Source: Ga0077527 sp038106575
GTDB lineage: Bacteria > Pseudomonadota > Gammaproteobacteria > Burkholderiales > SG8-41
Length of the DNA: 46,634 nucleotides
NCBI GenBank assembly: GCA_038106575.1
Contig: JAYOED010000014.1
Location: 1-46,634, forward strand
Reading direction: 5' to 3'
A program made the position numbers and the translations under genes. Below, one piece after another: positions 16,406 to 25,487 of the stretch (position 1 is the first letter of the stretch; the number at the start of each line of letters is the position of its first letter). Below the pieces are notes generated by a model, which was given only the letters and a program-made list of their open reading frames with translations, was not told where the DNA came from and did not search any database.

Positions 16406-16700
16406 TCCTGTCCGCGATCCCTTTTCCCGGCGATATCGGCCGCTATCTGACGCCAGAAGGCACGTACTTTTCGCGGCCGTTAACATGATCGTCACCAGCC
16501 TGCTGGGCATCGTGGCGATGAGCGGATGGCTGTTGCCCATGGACGTGCCGCAGGCACTTAGCGGCGAGGAACGCGCGGCGGCGCGACCCGTACAATCGGC
16601 GGACAAGATAGTTGCTCAACCGCGGACCGGAGCTTGTGCATCCGGCAATACTGATCCGTGCCAAAACGTGACTGATTTCATCTTAACGGAAAAACCATGA
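16398..16700 (+). CDS. Small hypothetical membrane protein
   Basis: A GTG at 16398 gives 100 residues: an arginine-rich start, one hydrophobic helix (about 24-46) and a soluble tail with two cysteines (GACASGNTDPC). An ATG at 16486 would give 71 residues beginning in the helix. It ends in an ATGA junction with the next lipoprotein gene (overlap 16697-16700). That coupling is the main support, as codon use is unremarkable and no domain is recognised. It may be an inner-membrane partner of the lipoprotein. Confidence 0.45.
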   Translation: MSNPVRDPFSRRYRPLSDARRHVLFAAVNMIVTSLLGIVAMSGWLLPMDVPQALSGEERAAARPVQSADKIVAQPRTGACASGNTDPCQNVTDFILTEKP

Positions 16701-16939
16701 TTCTACGCAACCTGGCGGCAATGCTTGTGGCGCTGGTGTTGGCGGCATGCGCCACCCGCACGGAACCGCCACGTTTCAATCTCTCCGGCTATTCGGCCGT
16801 CTACAAGCGCGGCCACGCCGAGGGCTGCACGTCGGCGGAAAGGTTCTTCAGGCAACGTGACGAGCGGCTCTACCGCATAGACACGGATTACATGATGGGC
16901 TGGAACGACGGACGCAGCGCCTGCGCGAAGAGGAAGTAG
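16697..16939 (+). CDS. Small outer-membrane lipoprotein, 80 aa
   Basis: A signal sequence with a clear lipobox (LVLAAC, lipidated Cys18), then a 62-residue mature domain with the pattern YxxGxxEGCTSA...R...Y..D..YMMGWNDG...C. The two mature cysteines could form a disulfide. Similar short lipoproteins occur widely in betaproteobacteria without a known role. A GGAAAA-type ribosome site lies inside the end of the upstream frame, with which it overlaps by ATGA. Confidence 0.75.
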   Translation: MILRNLAAMLVALVLAACATRTEPPRFNLSGYSAVYKRGHAEGCTSAERFFRQRDERLYRIDTDYMMGWNDGRSACAKRK

Positions 16940-17129
16940 GGCTGCGTAAGACCACAGTTAGCAGGTTGCTAAAATCAAAAACTGGTCGCATTCGCTGCAG
17001 GCCCCGATTTTTCAAGTGTTTTAAATCAATGGCTTGCAAGCGTGTGCGCTTGCTCGCTGCGCGCCCCGAAGGAAGCCCCATTTGGGGGGGGGCTCACCAC
17101 GCGCTCGCGCATCATTTTTTAAAATCCTG
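16940..17129. other. 190-bp convergent gap with hairpins and a nine-G tract
   Basis: Between the lipoprotein and spoT, which converge. CAAGCG (17037-17042) and CGCTTG (17047-17052) form a tetraloop hairpin. AGCCCC (17074-17079) and GGGGCT (17089-17094) flank a run of nine G (17084-17092). Neither is followed by a clean T-run on the expected strand, so terminator function is uncertain. Confidence 0.4.
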
Positions 17130-19277
17130 TTAGCTTTTGAGGCGGATGATGCGCACGACCTCGGGGATTTTGCGCAGGTCGCGGACGATGCGGGCGAGAT
17201 GCATGCGGTTCATGACCTGCACGGTGAAGCGCATGCTGGTATAGGTGCCGCCGTCTTCCGGGTCCACGGCAACGTTTTGGATGTTGGATTCGGCGGCGGC
17301 GATTGCCGCCGCGACCTTGGCCAGCACGCCGCGCTGGTTGGCCACCACCAGACGGATACCGACGTCGAACAGCTTGCGCGGATTAGCATCCCACTGTACG
17401 TCGAGTACCCGCTCGGGCTCGCGGTGCGATTTGGCAATGACCTGGCAGTCGTGGGTGTGCACCACCATGCCCTGGCCCTTGCTGATGATGCCGATTATCG
17501 GATCACCAGGGATGGGTCCGCAGCAGCGGGCGAATTGAACCGCCAGGCCTTCCGAGCCGCGGATCACCACGGCGCCGGCGGGGCGTAACTTCGGGGGTAG
17601 TGGTTCGCCCTGGGCGAGCAGTTGATGGGCGACTATGACGGCCAGGCGCTTGCCCAGACCGAGATCGGAGAGGATTTCCTCGCGCGATTTCGCGCTCGAA
17701 TCGCGCACTAGGCGGTCCCATTGGGTGTAGCTGATCTCGGGCAGGCTGGTCTTGAAATTGGCCAGCGCCTGTTGCAGCAGGCGTTCGCCGAGTTGTACCG
17801 ATTCCGAAAAATGCATGGTTTTCAGGAGGTGGCGAATGTGCGCGCGTGCCTTGGCGGTAGCGACGAAATTCAGCCACAGCGGATTGGGCTTGGCGTGCGA
17901 GGCGGTGATGATTTCCACCCGGTCGCCGTTACGCAGCTCGGTGCGCAGCGGCATCAGTTCCTGGTTGATCTTGACTGCCACACAGCGGTTGCCGATGTCG
18001 GTGTGGACGGCGTAGGCGAAGTCTACGGCCGTGACGCCGCGCGGCAGCGACATGATCTTGCCTTTCGGCGTGAACACGTAGACTTCGTCAGGAAACAGGT
18101 CGACCTTAAGATGTTCAAGGAATTCGACGGAGTCCCCCGCTTCGGATTGCATTTCCAGCAGGCTCTGCAGCCACTGGTGGGTTTTCTGCTGCAGGTCCGA
18201 CAGCGAGGAGTCGGAACTTTTGTAGAGCCAGTGCGAGGCAACCCCGGCTTCTGCGATCTTTTGCATTTCGGCAGTCCGGATCTGGATCTCGATCGGACTG
18301 CCAAACGGCCCGAATAGGGTGGAGTGCAGCGACTGGTAGCCGTTGGCTTTCGGGATCGCGATGTAATCCTTGAACTTGCCGGGTATGGGTTTGTAGAGGC
18401 TGTGCAGTGCGCCGAGCGTGACGTAACAGGTGGGCATGTCTTTGACGACGATGCGGAATGCGAACACGTCATGCACCTGCGCAAAGGATAGATTTTTGTC
18501 GCGCATTTTGCGGTAAACCGAGTGAAGGTTTTTCTCGCGCCCCTGCACCTGGGCTTCGATACGGAAATCGCTTAGCTTGCGCTCGATCGATTCCAGTACC
18601 TTGCCGACGCTTTCGCGACGGTTGCCACGGGCGGTTTTGACTGCTTTGGCTACCACACGGAAACGGTCCGGGTACAGGTGCTGGAACGCCAGGTCGGACA
18701 TTTCCTGGTAGAGGTTGTTCAGGCCGAGGCGGTTGGCGATTGGCGCGTAAATCTCCAGGGTTTCTCGGGCGATGCGCTGGCGCCTGCCGGCATCCACCGC
18801 GCCCAGAGTGCGCATGTTGTGTAGACGGTCGGCGAGCTTGATCAGCATCACCCGCACGTCGCGCGCCATCGCTAGCAGCATTTTGCGGAAATTTTCAGCC
18901 TGCGCTTTTTCCTGGGTATCGAACTCGATGCGATCGAGTTTGGAAACACCGTCGACCAGTTCAGCCACCGGTTTGCCGAATAGTTCGGCGATTTCGTTCT
19001 TGGTGACCTTGGTATCTTCGACTACATCGTGCAGCAGCGCAGCGGTCAGTGCCTGCGGATCAAGGTGTAACTGCGCGAGTATGCCTGCGACCGCCAGAGG
19101 ATGCGCGATATAGGGCTCGCCGGATTTGCGGAACTGTCCCAGATGGGCAGTTTTGCTGAAATGATAGGCCGCCTCGAGCTGCGACAGGTCTTCGGGCCTG
19201 AGGTAGCCCGCCCAGTCCCTGAATGATCCCGGTAATGCTTGCGGGGCTGCGGGAATGGCGTGAAGAGGCGTACTCAT
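17130..19277 (-). CDS. spoT: Bifunctional (p)ppGpp synthetase/hydrolase
   Basis: A 715-residue RelA/SpoT homologue. The HD hydrolase domain is intact (His83-Asp84 and Glu87-Asp88 in LLHDVVEDT). The synthetase domain carries GKFKDYIAIPKANGYQSLH, with the basic KFKD version found in bifunctional enzymes rather than the acidic RelA form. A TGS domain (about 400-465) and a C-terminal ACT domain follow. It makes and degrades the stringent-response alarmone. It is transcribed with gmk and rpoZ, as in many proteobacteria, 60 bp after rpoZ. The length is normal. It is the only RSH gene in the window; a separate relA elsewhere is expected in this class. Confidence 0.96.
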   Translation of the reverse strand: MSTPLHAIPAAPQALPGSFRDWAGYLRPEDLSQLEAAYHFSKTAHLGQFRKSGEPYIAHPLAVAGILAQLHLDPQALTAALLHDVVEDTKVTKNEIAELFGKPVAELVDGVSKLDRIEFDTQEKAQAENFRKMLLAMARDVRVMLIKLADRLHNMRTLGAVDAGRRQRIARETLEIYAPIANRLGLNNLYQEMSDLAFQHLYPDRFRVVAKAVKTARGNRRESVGKVLESIERKLSDFRIEAQVQGREKNLHSVYRKMRDKNLSFAQVHDVFAFRIVVKDMPTCYVTLGALHSLYKPIPGKFKDYIAIPKANGYQSLHSTLFGPFGSPIEIQIRTAEMQKIAEAGVASHWLYKSSDSSLSDLQQKTHQWLQSLLEMQSEAGDSVEFLEHLKVDLFPDEVYVFTPKGKIMSLPRGVTAVDFAYAVHTDIGNRCVAVKINQELMPLRTELRNGDRVEIITASHAKPNPLWLNFVATAKARAHIRHLLKTMHFSESVQLGERLLQQALANFKTSLPEISYTQWDRLVRDSSAKSREEILSDLGLGKRLAVIVAHQLLAQGEPLPPKLRPAGAVVIRGSEGLAVQFARCCGPIPGDPIIGIISKGQGMVVHTHDCQVIAKSHREPERVLDVQWDANPRKLFDVGIRLVVANQRGVLAKVAAAIAAAESNIQNVAVDPEDGGTYTSMRFTVQVMNRMHLARIVRDLRKIPEVVRIIRLKS

Positions 19278-19337
19278 GCGTCCGGTGGGTAATGCCGTCC
19301 GCAGTCAGGATGTGTGGCGCAGATACGCCGACACCTG

Positions 19338-19544
19338 TTACGTCGGGCTTTTGTTGAGAATCTCGGAGCCGTATTTGGCCGCCGCGAGTTCGCGCAACGC
19401 GATGACTGTCGGTTTGTCACGGGTTGCGTCGATCATCGGTTGTGAACCGTTGGCCAGCTGGCGGGCGCGGTAGGTCGCGGCCAGTGACATTTCAAAGCGG
19501 TTCGGCATGATTTTCATGCAGTCGTCTACGGTGATGCGTGCCAT
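19338..19544 (-). CDS. rpoZ: RNA polymerase omega subunit
   Basis: A 68-residue omega subunit with the MARITVDDCMKIMPNRFEM start and the central RARQL...KPTVIALRELA helix that clamps the beta' C-terminus. It sits between gmk and spoT, its conserved position; in Escherichia coli omega also contributes to a ppGpp site. It starts 10 bp after the gmk stop. Confidence 0.97.
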   Translation of the reverse strand: MARITVDDCMKIMPNRFEMSLAATYRARQLANGSQPMIDATRDKPTVIALRELAAAKYGSEILNKSPT

Positions 19545-19554
19545 GGGTACCTTG

Positions 19555-20163
19555 CTATTTGAGTCGGTTGATCAGTGCGGCGTGCCGTTCGAACTGGCGT
19601 GCGGTGCGCAGGCGCTCCGCACGGATGATGTCCTGCAATTCCCCGACCGCGACGCGAAAATCGTCATTAATAATAACATAATCAAAATCATGGACGTGCG
19701 CGATTTCGCCGCGCGCGTTAGCGAGTCGCCCGGCGATGACATCCGACGGGTCCTGGGCACGCGAATTCAGGCGTTTCATCAGGGTTTCAAACGAGGGCGG
19801 CAGGATGAAAATGCTGATGGCACCAGCCATCAGGCGCCTAACCTGATCGGCACCCTGCCAGTCGATTTCCAGAACGATGTCGGTATTGGCGACCAGCTGC
19901 TCCTCGACCCATTTCCGCGATGTGCCGTAGCGGTTGCCGTGTACCAGGGCGGATTCAAGGAAATCCCTCGCCTTAGCCATCTGCTCAAATTTTTCCGGCT
20001 TGACGAAATGATAATGCGTACCGTCGGTTTCGCCGGGTCGCGGCGCTCGCGTGGTGTAGGACACCGATTTGCGGATCTGGTCGTCCGCTTCGAGCAGTGC
20101 AGTCACCAGGCTCGTTTTTCCGGCCCCTGAAGGCGCACTGACGATATAGAGGTTTCCGGCCAT
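19555..20163 (-). CDS. gmk: Guanylate kinase
   Basis: A 202-residue guanylate kinase phosphorylating GMP to GDP. The P-loop SAPSGAGKTS (9-18) and the GMP-binding SYTTRAPRPGETDGTHYHF segment (35-53) are present, as is the lid with R residues near 140. It starts 2 bp after the yicC stop, in an operon feeding GDP/GTP to the neighbouring alarmone synthetase. Confidence 0.97.
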   Translation of the reverse strand: MAGNLYIVSAPSGAGKTSLVTALLEADDQIRKSVSYTTRAPRPGETDGTHYHFVKPEKFEQMAKARDFLESALVHGNRYGTSRKWVEEQLVANTDIVLEIDWQGADQVRRLMAGAISIFILPPSFETLMKRLNSRAQDPSDVIAGRLANARGEIAHVHDFDYVIINDDFRVAVGELQDIIRAERLRTARQFERHAALINRLK

Positions 20164-20165
20164 TA

Positions 20166-21047
20166 CTATTCGATGTTCTGGATCTGTTCGCGCATTTGTT
20201 CGATCAGCAGTTTCAGGTCCATTGCTATCTGGGTGACTGTCACATCCGCCGATTTCGAGCCCAGTGTGTTGGCTTCCCGGTTCAGCTCCTGCATCAGGAA
20301 ATCCAGGCGCTTGCCAGCGGCACCGCCTTTGCTCAGTATGCGCTGCAATTCGTCAATATGGGTAGTCAGTCGCGACAGCTCCTCGTCCACATCGATCTTG
20401 TTGACGAACAGCGTGATTTCTTGACGCACGCGTTCATCGTCGGCCGACACCAGCGCTTCTTTCAGGCGCGTATTGAGTTTTTCATGAAAGGCGGCGATGA
20501 CGGCCGGCATTCGCGGCTTGACTTGCTTGAGGCGTTCGCGCATTTCGGCAGCGCGCTCGAGTAGCACAGCAGTCAGTTTTTTGCCCTCACGGGCGCGTGC
20601 CGTGGTGAATTCGTTTAGGGCCTCGCGCAGCAGTTCGATAGAAACCGTGCGCAGTTCTTCGACGGGTATTTCCTCGCTGCCGAGCATGCCGGGCCAGCGC
20701 AGGATGTCGGCTACGCTCAGTTCGCGGACGCCGGGCAGCGCAGCGCGTACTTTGGCGTTGAGGGCCAGCAATTGCGCCAGAAGCTCACCGTCGAGTTCCG
20801 AGGCGTCGCGACCGCCGCTTCGCAAAGCATAGGCCAAGCGGCATTCGACTTTGCCGCGTGATGCGTTCGCGGCAATCGCTTCGCGCAGCGTAGGCTCCGC
20901 TGGACGCAGTTCGTCGGGCATACGAAAAGAGACATCGAGATAGCGGTGATTGACAGAGCGCACTTCGACGCTGACCGAGCCCCATTCGAGTTCGCGCGCG
21001 GCGACGGCGTAACCGGTCATGCTTTTGATGGATGAACTACGGGTCAT
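20166..21047 (-). CDS. yicC: YicC-family endoribonuclease
   Basis: A 293-residue YicC protein. The family opening SMTGYA lies at residues 9-14, the central E-V-R-S-V-N-H-R-Y-L-D segment follows, and the C-terminal DUF1732 region ends with MDLKLLIEQMREQIQNIE, the acidic metal-binding end. YicC proteins are endoribonucleases implicated in small-RNA turnover. An ATG at 21047 is chosen; the frame stays open to 21440 only because it lies opposite rph. It is divergent from rph and first of the yicC-gmk-rpoZ-spoT block. Confidence 0.92.
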   Translation of the reverse strand: MTRSSSIKSMTGYAVAARELEWGSVSVEVRSVNHRYLDVSFRMPDELRPAEPTLREAIAANASRGKVECRLAYALRSGGRDASELDGELLAQLLALNAKVRAALPGVRELSVADILRWPGMLGSEEIPVEELRTVSIELLREALNEFTTARAREGKKLTAVLLERAAEMRERLKQVKPRMPAVIAAFHEKLNTRLKEALVSADDERVRQEITLFVNKIDVDEELSRLTTHIDELQRILSKGGAAGKRLDFLMQELNREANTLGSKSADVTVTQIAMDLKLLIEQMREQIQNIE

Positions 21048-21059
21048 GGCGGCGGGCTT

Positions 21060-21065
21060 TATAAT
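21060..21065 (+). promoter_or_regulatory. -10 element for rph
   Basis: A perfect TATAAT 36 bp before the rph GTG start, in the 54-bp gap divergent from yicC. No good -35 is found 16-18 bp upstream, where the yicC start lies, so an activator or a weak -35 is assumed. Confidence 0.5.
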
Positions 21066-21101
21066 GAAGGGCCGAAAAACATAGCATATCAAAGGAACCC
21101 C

Positions 21102-21815
21102 GTGCGACCCAGTCAGCGCAAAGCGGACGAACTGCGTGCCGTCCGTATCACCCGCAATTACACCTGCCACGCAGAAGGCGCGGTTTTGATCGAGTTCGGT
21201 GCCACCAAGGTTCTGTGTACTGCGAGCGTTCTCGAAAAACAGCCGCCGCATCTGCGCGGTACCGAGCGCGGCTGGGTTACCGCCGAGTACGGCATGTTGC
21301 CGCGATCGACAAATACCCGGATCGACCGCGAGGCGGCTCGCGGCAAGCAATCCGGCCGCACCCAGGAAATCCAGCGCCTGATAGGACGCTCGCTGCGTGC
21401 AGTAGTCGATCTGGAACGGCTTGGTCCGCGCACTGTGCATCTGGATTGCGACGTGCTGCAGGCTGATGGCGGTACGCGCACCGCGAGTATCACTGGTGCC
21501 TATGTTGCGCTTGCCGATGCGGTCTCGTTCCTGCTGCGGGAAAAGAAGCTGGCCGCCTCGCCCTTGCGCGAAGCGGTGGCCGCGGTGTCTGTCGGCGTCT
21601 ACCAGGGCACGCCGGTGCTCGATCTCGACTACGCAGAGGATTCAGCCTGCGACACCGACATTAATGTGGTTATGACCGAAGGCGGCGGCATCATCGAGGT
21701 GCAGGGGACCGCCGAGGGTGAGCCGTTTAGCCGGACGCAGATGCAGGCCATGCTTGACCTTGCGCAGCTCGGGATCACTCAACTCGTTACGGCTCAGGGC
21801 GGCGCATTGCGCTAG
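21102..21815 (+). CDS. rph: Ribonuclease PH
   Basis: A 237-residue phosphorolytic 3'-5' exoribonuclease that trims tRNA 3' ends. It has the phosphate-binding GRTQEIQRLIGRSLR (85-99, Arg86), QADGGTRTASITGAY (120-134) and the metal-site DLDYAEDSACDTD (174-186) with the catalytic aspartates. A GTG start has AAAGGA 6 nt upstream. It is full length, without the frameshift known from some E. coli K-12 strains. It is followed with no gap by rdgB. Confidence 0.97.
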   Translation: MRPSQRKADELRAVRITRNYTCHAEGAVLIEFGATKVLCTASVLEKQPPHLRGTERGWVTAEYGMLPRSTNTRIDREAARGKQSGRTQEIQRLIGRSLRAVVDLERLGPRTVHLDCDVLQADGGTRTASITGAYVALADAVSFLLREKKLAASPLREAVAAVSVGVYQGTPVLDLDYAEDSACDTDINVVMTEGGGIIEVQGTAEGEPFSRTQMQAMLDLAQLGITQLVTAQGGALR

Positions 21816-21827
21816 ATGCGATTGTTC

Positions 21828-22442
21828 ATGAAAAAGCTGGTCATTGCTTCAAACAACCCAGGCAAGCTGCGCGAAATCGGCGCGATACTGTCGCCTCTGG
21901 ATATCGAGATCATTGCCCAGGGTGAACTCGGTGTTAGCGAAGCCGAGGAACCGCATGACACCTTTGTCGAGAACGCGCTGGCCAAGGCGCGGCATGCCAG
22001 CCGGGTGACCGGACTGCCGGCACTGGCCGACGATTCAGGTTTGTGTGTGCCCGCACTCAACGGCGAGCCGGGAGTACGTTCGGCGCGTTATGCGAACGCA
22101 CCGCAAACCGCGAATCGCGAGGAACTGGACATACGCAATAATGACAAGCTGCTTAACGCACTGCGCGGCAAGACGGATCGCCGCGCACATTATTTCTGCG
22201 TGATCGTCATGGTGCGCCATGCCGATGATCTACAGCCGCTCATCGCCGAGGCGGAATGGCATGGCGAAATCCTCGAATCGCCACGCGGACAGTTTGGATT
22301 CGGCTACGACCCGCTATTCTGCATTCCGGAATTGGGCAAGACGGGCGCTGAATTGACGGCGGCAGAAAAAAACCGCGTGAGCCACCGCGGCAAGGCGCTG
22401 GCGCTGCTAGCTGAACGTTTGCGCTCAATGCGCGCTGCATGA
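21828..22442 (+). CDS. rdgB: XTP/dITP pyrophosphatase
   Basis: A HAM1/RdgB NTPase that removes xanthosine and inosine triphosphates from the nucleotide pool. It has SNNPGKLREI (7-16), the metal-binding ADDSGLCV loop, FGFGYDPLF and the terminal SHRGKAL motif. The start at 21828 (MKKLVIASNN) fits the family. An in-frame ATG at 21816, directly after the rph stop, would add four residues and cannot be excluded; neither has a strong ribosome site, so coupling to rph is likely. 204 residues. Confidence 0.95.
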   Translation: MKKLVIASNNPGKLREIGAILSPLDIEIIAQGELGVSEAEEPHDTFVENALAKARHASRVTGLPALADDSGLCVPALNGEPGVRSARYANAPQTANREELDIRNNDKLLNALRGKTDRRAHYFCVIVMVRHADDLQPLIAEAEWHGEILESPRGQFGFGYDPLFCIPELGKTGAELTAAEKNRVSHRGKALALLAERLRSMRAA

Positions 22443-22458
22443 GTAACGCGCTGCTGCC

Positions 22459-23631
22459 GTGACGACCCGTATTGCAGCAATGACCACCCAGGGCACACCA
22501 CAGTTTGAAGTGCTGCCCCCGCTGTCGCTCTATATCCATGTCCCGTGGTGCGTGCGCAAGTGTCCGTATTGCGATTTCAATTCGCATGAAGCCCGCGGGC
22601 AAATCCCGGAGGACACATACGTTGCAGCGTTGCTGCGCGACCTGGAGTCCGCGCTGCCGCAGGTATGGGGGCGCCCGGTGCTGACGGTATTCATCGGCGG
22701 CGGAACGCCCAGCCTGCTTTCGGTGCGGGCGCTGGATGCGTTGCTCTCGGGAGTGCGAGCCCTGCTGCCAGTAGCCGCGGAGGCGGAGATCACGCTGGAA
22801 GCCAATCCCGGCACTGCAGAAGCGGGAAATTTTGCCGGATTTCGTGCTGCCGGCATCAATCGCCTTTCGCTCGGGGTGCAAAGTTTCAATGACAAGCATC
22901 TGCAGGCGCTGGGACGCATTCACAACGGTGACGAAGCGCGCCGCGCGGCCGAACTGGCTCTCGCCACCTTCGACAACGTCAACTTGGATCTAATGTACGG
23001 ACTGCCTGATCAGTCCGAAACCGAGGCGGTTCAGGATATCGAGACCGCCATTGCCTTCGCACCGCAACACGTCAGCGCCTATCATCTGACACTGGAGCCC
23101 AACACGTATTTTCATCGGTACCCGCCGGTGTTGCCTGATGACGATACTGTGGCGCAGATGCAGCAGACTATCGAGTTGAAACTGGCTAGTGCGGGCTACC
23201 TGCATTACGAAATTTCGGCGTTTGCGCGGCAGGGCCAGCGTGGCCAGCAGAACCTCAATTACTGGATGTTCGGCGACTATGTTGGTGTTGGCGCTGGCGC
23301 ACACGGAAAAATTTCATTTAAAACCAAAATATTACGAGAAACTCGTCCCCGTCAGCCCAAGGCCTACCTGGAACAGGCTGGCGTGGCCACCAGGAGTGAA
23401 GTTCTACCCGTGGATCTGCCCGGCGAATTCATGATGAATGTGCTGCGACTCACCGAAGGCTTCGACCTGGCGCTGTTTACCGCCCGCACTGGTCTTCCGC
23501 TGACAGCGGTATTGCGGCAGCTCGTTGAAGCCGAGGCGCGCGGGCTGATTGCGCGTGACCACCAGCATGTGGTCCCGACCGAACTGGGGCGGCGGTTCCT
23601 GAATGACCTGATCGGCATCTTTCTGGAATGA
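22459..23631 (+). CDS. hemW: HemW-type radical SAM heme chaperone
   Basis: A 390-residue radical-SAM protein of the HemN-like HemW branch, which carries heme for insertion into respiratory enzymes and lacks coproporphyrinogen oxidase activity. The cluster ligands are Cys31, Cys35 and Cys38 (CVRKCPYC); the SAM GGGTPS motif follows near residue 80, and the HemW HNxxYW-type region reads QQNLNYW. The N-terminus lacks the extra CNxxC extension of true HemN. A GTG at 22459 or an ATG at 22480 could start it; no ribosome site discriminates. It sits after rdgB, the usual neighbour. Confidence 0.93.
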   Translation: MTTRIAAMTTQGTPQFEVLPPLSLYIHVPWCVRKCPYCDFNSHEARGQIPEDTYVAALLRDLESALPQVWGRPVLTVFIGGGTPSLLSVRALDALLSGVRALLPVAAEAEITLEANPGTAEAGNFAGFRAAGINRLSLGVQSFNDKHLQALGRIHNGDEARRAAELALATFDNVNLDLMYGLPDQSETEAVQDIETAIAFAPQHVSAYHLTLEPNTYFHRYPPVLPDDDTVAQMQQTIELKLASAGYLHYEISAFARQGQRGQQNLNYWMFGDYVGVGAGAHGKISFKTKILRETRPRQPKAYLEQAGVATRSEVLPVDLPGEFMMNVLRLTEGFDLALFTARTGLPLTAVLRQLVEAEARGLIARDHQHVVPTELGRRFLNDLIGIFLE

Positions 23632-23768
23632 CGCCGAGGAAGCCCTTTTAGCTAGCACATTGCGTTTGATTATGGCCGGATTAGAATAGCGCATCCCTCC
23701 CGTCTCGCGTCCGCGTGCCGCAACGGGTTACAAGTTTCAAAACGTCCATTCATGATCGGAGGAGGTCC

Positions 23769-24743
23769 ATGAACAGCATCAAGTGCAGTATCGTTGCGTC
23801 CGTTGCGGCAGTAGCCCTGCTTACCGGAACCGCGGTCCAGGCCCAGGCCTATCCCGAGAAGTCAGTCCGTTTTGTCGTGACCTATCCCGCAGGCGGAAGC
23901 TCGGACGTGATGGCACGTATCATCGGCAAGAAGCTCACCGAGCTCTGGGGCCAGCAGGTGCTGGTTGATTCTCGTCCCGGCGCGGCCGGCGCGGTGGGCA
24001 TGGAGTATGCCGCCCGCCAGGCGCCCGACGGCTACACCTTCCTGCTCGGCAACTTCGGCCCGGTGCTGGCCAATCCACTGCTTAACAAGGTGAAGTACAA
24101 CGTCGACAAGGATTTCGTGCCGGTGTCACAGATTACCCGCGCCGCCAACATCCTGGTGACGCCGAACACACTGCCAGTCAAGAACGTCCAGCAACTGATT
24201 GCACTGTCAAAGAAGAATCCCGGAATGACCTATGCGACCAGCGGTCCCGGCAGCATGTCCCACCTAATAGGCGAAATGTTCAGGCGCGCAGCCAAGGTTG
24301 ACATCACGACGGTGCCCTATCAGGGTGGCGTATATTCCATCGCTGCGGTGCAGGGCGGGCATATCATGATGATGTTCTCCGATGCGCCGCCGGTGATGGG
24401 TAATCTCAAGGCGGGTAAGCTGAAGGCACTGGCGGTCACCAGCGGCCAGCGCACGCCGTTCACACCGGAGCTGCCGACACTGGCCGAGTCCGGGCTCAAG
24501 GGTTTTGATGCTGCCAACTGGTGGGGCATCTTGTTCCCGGCGGGCGTGCAGAAGTCGACGGTCGACAAGGTTTCCGGAGACCTCAAGATCGCGCTGACCG
24601 ACGCCGAAGTGAAGAAAAACCTCGGCACGATGGCGATCGAGGCGGTCTATAAATCTCCCGAACAGTTCGGCGCATTCATAAAGTCCGAGCGCAAGCTGTG
24701 GGGTGACTTGATCCGCGATGCGAAGATAGGCGGAAAGCAGTAA
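23769..24743 (+). CDS. Bug/TctC-type periplasmic solute-binding protein (second)
   Basis: A 324-residue Bug receptor with a signal peptide (1-26, ending TAVQAQA) and the mature opening YPEKSVRFVVTYPAGGSSD. The family loop reads DSRPGAAGAVGMEYAA and the later YQGG segment is present. An ATG at 23769 with GGAGGAGG 4 nt upstream sets the start. It is alone between hemW and the trmB terminator, with no enzyme partner, so it is an orphan receptor. It diverges from the receptor at 11573-12538, for example at the GG-P-T/GG-S-S binding turn, so it probably binds a different acid. A weak TTGCGT-16 bp-TAGAAT promoter is possible near 23660-23690. Confidence 0.9.
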   Translation: MNSIKCSIVASVAAVALLTGTAVQAQAYPEKSVRFVVTYPAGGSSDVMARIIGKKLTELWGQQVLVDSRPGAAGAVGMEYAARQAPDGYTFLLGNFGPVLANPLLNKVKYNVDKDFVPVSQITRAANILVTPNTLPVKNVQQLIALSKKNPGMTYATSGPGSMSHLIGEMFRRAAKVDITTVPYQGGVYSIAAVQGGHIMMMFSDAPPVMGNLKAGKLKALAVTSGQRTPFTPELPTLAESGLKGFDAANWWGILFPAGVQKSTVDKVSGDLKIALTDAEVKKNLGTMAIEAVYKSPEQFGAFIKSERKLWGDLIRDAKIGGKQ

Positions 24744-24763
24744 CCCGAAGCAGTAACCTGAAA

Positions 24764-24786
24764 CGGCGGCCTGGGCCGCCGTTTTT
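24764..24786. terminator. Terminator shared by the Bug gene and trmB
   Basis: CGGCGGC (24764-24770), a short loop, GCCGCCG (24775-24781) and five T, preceded by AAA on the other side. The trmB stop (24786-24788) abuts it, so it can end transcripts from both strands. Confidence 0.85.
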
Positions 24787-25469
24787 CATTGCTGACGGCG
24801 AAAGATGATGTCCCAGACGCCGTGACCCAGTTTCAGACCCCGGGTTTCAAACTTGGTCTGCGGGCGGTAAGCGGGGCGCGCTGCAAATCCGGCAGTTGTG
24901 TTTTCCAGCAGCGGTTCCGCGGAAAGCACCTTGAGTATCTGGTCTGCATATTCCTTCCAGTCAGTCGCGGCGTGCAGATAGCCTCCGGGTTGCAGGTGGA
25001 AGGCGGCGAGCGCGGTGAGCGCAGGCTGGATCAGTCGTCGCTTGTGATGACGCTTTTTCGGCCAAGGGTCGGGAAAGAAAATGTGGATGCCGGACAGGCT
25101 CGCCGGTTCAATCATGTACTGCAGCACCTCGACTGCGTCGTGCTGGATGACGCGAATATTAGCGAGATGCATTTCTTGAATCTGCTTGAGCAGGCTGCCG
25201 ACCCCTGGGGTATGCACTTCGATGCCGATGTAGTCGATTGCGGGGTTCGCGGCTGCGATGGCCGCGGTGGTTTCACCCATACCGCAGCCGATCTCGAGCA
25301 CGCGCGGAGCAGAGCGACCGAACGCAGCGTCGAAGTCGCAGACCGACTCCCTGAACGAGATGCCCAATTCCGGTAGCAGCGTTTCAAAGGCGTGCCGCTG
25401 CGCATTCGAAACGCGGCCCTGGCGCAGCACATAGCTGCGGATCGGTGCGCGCGGTTTAACGGAATCCAC
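24786..25469 (-). CDS. trmB: tRNA (guanine-N7)-methyltransferase
   Basis: A 227-residue SAM-dependent enzyme forming m7G46 in tRNA. It has motif I VLEIGCGMGET, IGIEVHTPGVG and the hallmark FFPDPWPKKRHHKRR (about 131-145), with TDWKEYA near the C-terminus. It follows thiG by 18 bp and ends the thiS-thiG-trmB block that is common in betaproteobacteria. Full length. Confidence 0.97.
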   Translation of the reverse strand: MDSVKPRAPIRSYVLRQGRVSNAQRHAFETLLPELGISFRESVCDFDAAFGRSAPRVLEIGCGMGETTAAIAAANPAIDYIGIEVHTPGVGSLLKQIQEMHLANIRVIQHDAVEVLQYMIEPASLSGIHIFFPDPWPKKRHHKRRLIQPALTALAAFHLQPGGYLHAATDWKEYADQILKVLSAEPLLENTTAGFAARPAYRPQTKFETRGLKLGHGVWDIIFRRQQ

Positions 25470-25487
25470 TGCGCGCCTCGGCGTCGC

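Noticed and set aside
21048..21440. Long N-terminal extension of YicC
   Set aside because: The frame runs antisense through rph. The family start SMTGYA lies at the ATG-proximal position 21047.
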